The position numbers and the translations under genes were made by a program. DNA of 64,000 nucleotides from Allacma fusca (Eukaryota > Arthropoda > Collembola > Symphypleona > Sminthuridae). The DNA lies in NCBI GenBank assembly GCA_947179485.1, contig OX359250.1, forward strand, positions 17,404,539 to 17,468,538, in the 5' to 3' direction. Numbering within the stretch: position 1 is the stretch's first letter; each line of letters begins with the position of its first letter. The notes beneath the pieces are model-generated. The model did no database searches. It saw only the letters and a list, made by a program, of their open reading frames with translations, and was not told where the DNA came from. Shown piece by piece: positions 58,201 to 64,000 of the stretch.

Positions 58201-59060
58201 GCTCACAACCTGTAAACCGCATCATAGCTGATTACCTTAACCAATCAGATATTTCCGGCAAATTAAGTTCAAACACTGACAAACCCAATAGCAAGCAGCG
58301 ACCGATGGAAAGAGTAAAACTTCCACCAATTTCTTCTAAAGCTGAAACCAACAATCCGCAAGTTTCACCATCAAAATTGTATGATAAAAATGTAGATGAG
58401 CACCTTCCAAGAATTATTGTAAAGGAGAAGAAAGCTCATATTGCCAGTAATATTGAAACGTTAGAGACCCTGATGGAAGTATGTGTTAAAGCATCTCGAG
58501 AATTAAACCGACAATCAGACATGGAAGGGAAATCTGCACCGAAATATCGGGTTTTAACCGGTCATTCCCACCGCCGATACAATCACAAAAACCGAGAAAA
58601 TACTTACACAGTAGAAACAATACCGAAAAATAAGCCAGTAGCAAAAGCTGAGAATGTTGTAGCCAAAGCCGTGGTTGTCACCAGAAATGAAAATACCAAA
58701 ACTTTTAACAAGAGAAAAGCCAGCACGAAGCCAACTAAACCTGAAAAATCTGAGTCGGAAACTTTGTCAGATATCTCTCAGTTTCGTCGAGTGCAACCCC
58801 ATCCTAAAGTAGCAACACCTACATACCCGTGTGAACGCAGTCCTGAGAGTATTTTAGCGGAATTACCCAAAGAGTCACAAGATTATCTCGTGAAAAAGTG
58901 GATTGTAAACAGTCCATCACCTTCAAAGAAATTAAGAAAACCTAGGTCAACTTCACCGAATAAGTCAAGTTTATATAATTACTCCGACAAATTGGATCCT
59001 GACAGACGAGGGAAGTCCAAACTTTCGGGACCAGTTAATTTAAAGGTCTTGAACAGTTGA
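55224..59060 (+). CDS. Coiled-coil protein, unrecognised (982 aa)
   Basis: Exons 55224-55580, 55671-55713, 55803-55993, 56118-56317, 56420-56468, 56550-56777, 56865-57071, 57210-57389, 57459-58053 and 58162-59060 join in frame. The N-terminal 115 residues are acidic and Ser/Thr-rich, ending in a compact segment SYLKAIFDNFNELYQDKMSW. From about residue 120 to 480 heptad-rich coiled coil (VEELEVEAEKKVQNLQKKV, KDEAERLLTEKTKVTEEL) is interrupted by a non-coiled piece with NGLNFCPRTYDTIFGLYPN. The C-terminal half is basic, Ser/Lys/Pro-rich and probably disordered. A structural or centrosomal/ciliary role is possible, given the TMEM67 neighbour, but is only a guess. The start is the first ATG after stops in the leader. 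Confidence 0.8.
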
Positions 59061-59300
59061 CCTGTTAATTAAGTCTGTTGGCTGTTTTCAGTATATTTTA
59101 GTTCATTTATATTTTCTGTAACCGTATCACCGAAAATGTAATATTTCACTGTATCTGTCTGTACCATGTCACGTTTAATTTAATAATTAGCATCTTGCTT
59201 GCGCTTTATCGATGTGTATGGTTGTATCATTATTCTAGTAACTACGGACGTAGTCATTTGGTTTTTAAAAAGTGTAATAACTATTGAAATCCGTTTTTAG

Positions 59301-60674
59301 ATGCTGGCCATGGATGACTGGATCAGAAAGCAAGATTTGACTCATAGTGATGCCACGGGTGACAGAGACAGTGGTGTAAGGGCTTTAAAATATTTCCAGA
59401 AACTTTTAGACTAATTGCAATTGGGATAACTTCAACGTATATTATTCGCAGACTCTTCCTCTTCCTTCCTATAAGCTTCGCCAACTTTAAGTCCTATTTA
59501 TCCTCCTTATAGCATGCTGTCGACGAAATGTATTATGTTGTAACCTGTAGAAAGTACTACACTTGTACATGTGCATTCGAAACTTGTAGAGCTTTTCTTT
59601 CTGTACTTATATATTATAAACCTGAAGCCTCAATAAATTATTTGTCACATATCACCAGTACAGCTTTTTCAATATCATACCAAATTCCTCGCACCTTCTC
59701 TTATGCTGTGCTAGTATATTTTTCGATTAAGTTTTGTTTTTCAGACCTCCTTGTATTCAGCGTACTCTTCCTTTTTGTAGGAAAATTAATGTTTGGTGTA
59801 TTAAAAATATTTGTGATTATTGCATTTTAGCACCTCAGCGATTTCAGCGACTGTTGGAATTGGAATGGTAATGAAGACCAAAGTGTGGATAAAGACATTC
59901 AGGTGTGCTTCTTTTTTATTACAATCATTCAGGCCATCCCGCCTGCCGTACGTTTATTTTTAATGGTATTGTCACGATTATGTACTAAACTAATCGCTTT
60001 CAAAAGGTTTCCTTCACTTACTTTAATTTTTGAATGCATTTGAAAATTATTGCATTTTTTATTTATTTTAATGAATTTGTATTTGTTGGTACCGGTTCCG
60101 GGTTTTATTTTGAACAATGATTTTTTTTTTGTTAAACGATTTTTGTTGAAATAAAATAGGGACCTAGGTAATTTATGCACAAAGATTGACCAAAGAAGTG
60201 CAAAAGATATGAAAATGGAATAGTTTGTGTGGGGGAACAGATGTAGGGAAGTAGTATTACTATTACATAGAAATCGGTATCTAAGATTTAAATGCGAAAA
60301 TTAATATGATGCTTTGCGTTTCACAGCAACATTTGGATTCGGAAAATGCAATGAATACTTTTGATTCAGCGGATTCTGCTCACCAAGACTTACATTTAGA
60401 AAAGCTGCAGCAACTCATACTTGAAAACCAGAGACTAAAGGATGAGAATGTAAAATTAGAACAGCTTCGAGAGTCTTTTAAGCAACACAGAGATGCAGAT
60501 GAGGAAGTGCACAAAAAGGAGCTGGAATTAAAAGATGTGGAGATTACAATGCAAAAGGTAACCATTACTCATCTTCAGGACGCCTACATTGCATTAAAAA
60601 CCGGTCAGCCGTATGCTCCATCCACTCGAAATCATAATACAGCTATGCCGTGTGGAAAAGTATTTCAGATTTAG
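59301..60674 (+). CDS. Short coiled-coil protein or downstream exons of the preceding gene
   Basis: Exons 59301-59375, 59831-59902 and 60327-60674 give 164 codons in frame. The first exon follows a CGTTTTTAG acceptor and starts MLAMDDWIRKQDLTHSDA, which resembles the beginning of the 55224 gene (SWKKQDQFVSDD) in order of W, KQD and acidic residues. The last exon is strongly heptad-patterned (LEKLQQLILENQRLKDEN). Either a separate partial paralogue or an alternative 3' part of the preceding transcript; AATAAA at 59632-59637 in its first intron could end the upstream gene. Confidence 0.55.
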
Positions 60675-63600
60675 TTCCACTAACTTATATCCAATTCAGT
60701 TATGCTTCATAGCATTAAGGGAAATTTTTATTAAGACTTTGGTAGGAAACCAATGCAGACAATCCATGCTAATTTGCAAAATCATAGGTTGTCAGTTTGT
60801 TTTAACTTGAGCGTAGCTAACTCGTTGAAGCGGGTACATAAAATGTGCAACACATTACATTTTGACTAGAGAAGTATTTTACAAGAAAATAATTTTTGTT
60901 TTAATTAATTATATCTTATTAATTACGTTTTAACTCAGGTTAAGGGCTCTTGATGATTACAGATATTTATAAAAACCGTTAAATAGATTTACTCAGATTG
61001 TCATTATCCCGCTTCTGGCAATGTTGACCTTTAGCCAATTTTTATTGATGATTCTATAGTTGAGATGTTGGGAATATTTTGACTGGCCTGGGAATCATTG
61101 AAAACATTGTTCATAAACAAAAGCTGTAAACTTTGATGGATGTTTTTTATTAGTTCTGAAAGTTTTAATGCAAGCAATTCTTGGAGTAGAGAGAAGGTTC
61201 ATTAATTGTAAGTTTAAAGCTACCTCTTTTAAAGTTACGAAGGAGGATATGTAGACGTAAGACCGTAGATTTAGAACATTGTGTGAATATGAAACCGTAG
61301 CTTATTTGAGAATTAGTGGGTAACTAATGTAACTATGTAGTATATATATATATAATTATATAAATACAAAACCATTCAGTATTTTCCAAAAGGGTTGTTG
61401 AGAGTAAAATGCAGTGAAACCTGTGTCTAAAGGTTTTTAAAGCAACACCAAAATTTGACCACTATAGACAGGAGACCATTATATGGAGGTTTTAATGAAT
61501 TCTATTAGTGCTAGAGTTGCTAAATCTATAATGTCAAGTTACAATTTTGTTTTAGCATAAGTGAACTTTTAGTAATTGATTCTAGTCCTGTTTGTCTCCT
61601 AGCAACGATTTTAGTGTCAGATTTTAAATTTTGAAGTTTCGTATAAGAAATTTGAGTGCCTGCTCTTTTACCTGTTGCCAGCAAATATTTGGGGGTTTCA
61701 TGTGAAATGTGTTTGCAATTTTGCAAATATTCTCAAGAGATACCATTAAGTGGCTTGTACTTTTAAACTTATATGAGTAACACGGAGCCTATTCGTGTAC
61801 ATTATATGATTATACCATAAAGTAATAATAATAATTTAGATATATATTCCAGTGATATAAAGATGATATTCTCCAAACTTGTAATTTATTGAACGTATAA
61901 TTATATAATTAACGGAAGTAAAAAGTAAAAATATTAATTAAAATTATACTCGAACATATCTACATACAGTAGGTCCCACAGAAAAGTCACAAAAATGTTT
62001 CTAAGCATTTCATTGATCATAAAAAAAAAGCTCACCTGAATTACTCATTGTCAGTCAAGGAAGTGGCAGCGTCAGTAAGTTTGACGCACTTATACATTGC
62101 GACAGGAAACGTATGAAATGGTTTGAATAATGAATATAAAATGAAATGTCTGTCGAAGTCGATATGATGTATTGTTTGTAAGTGAATAAAAAAATGCGGG
62201 TCTACATACTCAAATGGAACTGGCTGGATTGGCTTGACGATTCACTGTTTTACTACGTCCATCTGAATAAACATACTAAAATGATGCGAGTTTTTTTAAA
62301 ATAATTACATGGTGCATATTTTATCCGACGCTTCAGCAAATCAAGCGACTTTGTGACATGAAGGACTGAATTCTGAGGTGTTTTCGTATTTTAAACTTGG
62401 CTTGTATGATTTAATACTTATACAACTTCGGGGCTCGTCCATCAGGATGAGACAATTGTGGAACTGGAACAAACGATTCGCCTTCATTGTTCTTCATTGT
62501 AAAACAATGTAAATTAATGTGGGTTGGTAATATTTTTAAACAACATTTTATTCCGCTTGGATTATATATTACCATTACTACCCCTTAATTTTCCTTTTTG
62601 CTGATTGTTTTGCATTTTTACTGATTTCGACCTTCTGCCCGCTTTGATATTACAAGGTCATGGATATCGATGAATCCATCAAGCTGACTACATAGTTTGA
62701 GAAACCTCGCCATAAACTATTATATCATTACCAATTCCCTCGGGAAATACTTCCATCAAAGGTGATATACTCTTTTTCAGCACCTGCAAATTTCGGAGTT
62801 ATAGTACTTTGGAGATTACCCTGAAAATATAATGGGGATGTGGAAATCAAACCAAACATGTGTTCTTTGATAAACTCAATGCCCAAGTTTTGGATAAAAT
62901 TAGACAAATTGATCCCTTGAAATAGGAGCACCAACAAATAATGAAATAGGTTTCAAGGCTTTCAATGAGTGCAGGTCTCCTTATTACGACTACTCCATTA
63001 TTTTCCTTCAGCCTACCTATAGTGTTATTGACGTTTTTTTCATTCCTATTTCCTAGCCTATGTATTTGGACGCCAATTTCCAAAAATGCTTACCTTCACT
63101 AAACAGTAACCCAATTTCCTCTGGCGTCTACTTACTCGCCTATTTTTACTTTAAGGGAATATTAGTAGGCTAGCGCCCATCAAAACCCGCAAGCATTTTT
63201 ATGCCTGTTCGAGAATTTCGTAAGCATTTGTAGAACACTTGGTGTCCAGGAAGTCTAGTCTAGAGCCAACGCTCAGATTGTGGAAATATTTATCGAGCTA
63301 TTATTTTTAAATATTCTCAAGCAAAAAACTACAATATGAAATTTTTGTAGTTATTAATATAGGGTAATTAACCAATTTTTAAAAAGGCATTAATGAACAA
63401 GATGCATCATCCGTGAAAATAGTTATTTCAGTTTTTCGGAAATTTTACGTCGCCCCAAAATCGGGGCGAATTGAAGTTTTTAACCCGGGTCAACATGAAT
63501 AGGAAAGTTTATTTATTTAAAAATTTCACCAGTGGATAATGGAGGGGAAAGTATTCTATGATTCCTTTTTGGAGAGAAAACAAATTGAAACTTGCGGTAA

Positions 63601-64000
63601 ATGGTAAACGGAATATATTTATAATTATCCGGTCAAAAGTTTGCCGATGATCTCAAAATTTGCGGTATGTTTTCGAAACAGGTTACGAAGCAATTAAATC
63701 ATAGCTTTTCAATGAGACAATAAAGACTGATTGTGAGATATAACACGACATCCTAGTCAAAACTTATTCCAGTTTTTCCAGTTTCACGATGGTTTCTGAA
63801 ATCTGTATTTTTCTAAAATTTGAACACCAGTGAACATGAATCTGAATATTTTAAAATTATTCAACAATTTCATCGAAAGAAAATTTGTTCTGAGGGGAAG
63901 TCTCAGGTGACTTTTTCTTGACGAAAAATATTAAAAAGTTTAGGTAAAAAAATCAATGTTTTTGAATGCCTAGTCAAAAAATTCTGCTATGATTTTGAAT
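60675..64000. other. Non-coding region at the right edge
   Basis: No supported gene. A transposon remnant lies at 61412-61490. Minus-strand frames at 62728-63083 are open but have no recognisable domain or splice partners. About 63420-63500 contains CGGGGCGAATT and AACCCGGGTCAA, the latter shared with the dispersed repeat at 15825. TATATATA tracts occur near 61338. Confidence 0.4.
61412..61490. mobile_element. Short pogo/Tc1-like terminal remnant
   Basis: Starts CAGTGAAACCTGTGTCTAA and ends with CTATAGACAGG and TATATGGAGGTTTT, the arrangement of degraded Tigger/pogo-type MITE ends. It is too short and diverged to classify further. Confidence 0.4.

Noticed and set aside
1..64000. CRISPR arrays, bacterial operons, rRNA or tRNA genes
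   Set aside because: No regularly spaced direct repeats of CRISPR type, no rRNA-like sequence and no convincing tRNA cloverleaf were seen; the DNA is clearly eukaryotic.

Overview
The window is nuclear DNA of an animal, most likely an arthropod. Genes are split by short GT-AG introns (often 70-100 bp), intergenic DNA is AT-rich, and transposon remnants are common. A DUF229 protein (a family of arthropods and nematodes) beside ciliary genes would fit a non-dipteran arthropod such as a springtail; that placement is inference, not shown by any one marker.

Layout: 1-6336 (+) holds two tandem CRAL-TRIO lipid-carrier genes; the first is cut by the window edge, the second is complete (334 aa). 6948-10070 (-) is NDUFV2, the 24-kDa subunit of mitochondrial complex I (252 aa, 7 exons). 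11161-11907 (+) is a single-exon, probably disordered protein with serial copies of a motif resembling the UAP56/DDX39B-binding motif of mRNA export factors. 11908-17411 is non-coding and contains an 847-bp hAT-type element with an exact 8-bp target duplication. 17412-19832 (+) is a DUF229 alkaline-phosphatase-fold membrane protein. 19833-27471 is gene-poor and contains a second hAT element, also with an exact 8-bp duplication. 27472-33470 (+) is a 20-exon P4 ATPase (lipid flippase) of the ATP11 class.

35173-53873 (-) is TMEM67/meckelin (13 exons, 1030 aa), a ciliary transition-zone receptor. Its 12.4-kb first intron holds helicase-type (Helitron-like) remnants, tandem repeats, a structurally complete but mutated DIRS tyrosine-recombinase retrotransposon (46181-51158), a perfect 103-bp inverted repeat and a 453-bp inverted-repeat element. 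Just upstream on the same strand is an exon resembling TMEM231, another transition-zone protein. 55224-59060 (+) is a 982-aa coiled-coil protein, followed by a short coiled-coil gene (59301-60674). 60675-64000 is non-coding apart from transposon traces.

The host genes cover lipid handling (CRAL-TRIO, flippase), respiration (NDUFV2), RNA export (inferred) and cilia (TMEM67, possibly TMEM231). They form no operon-like unit. Exon boundaries were assigned by eye from splice consensus, reading-frame continuity and family resemblance; all multi-exon models keep frame across every junction.
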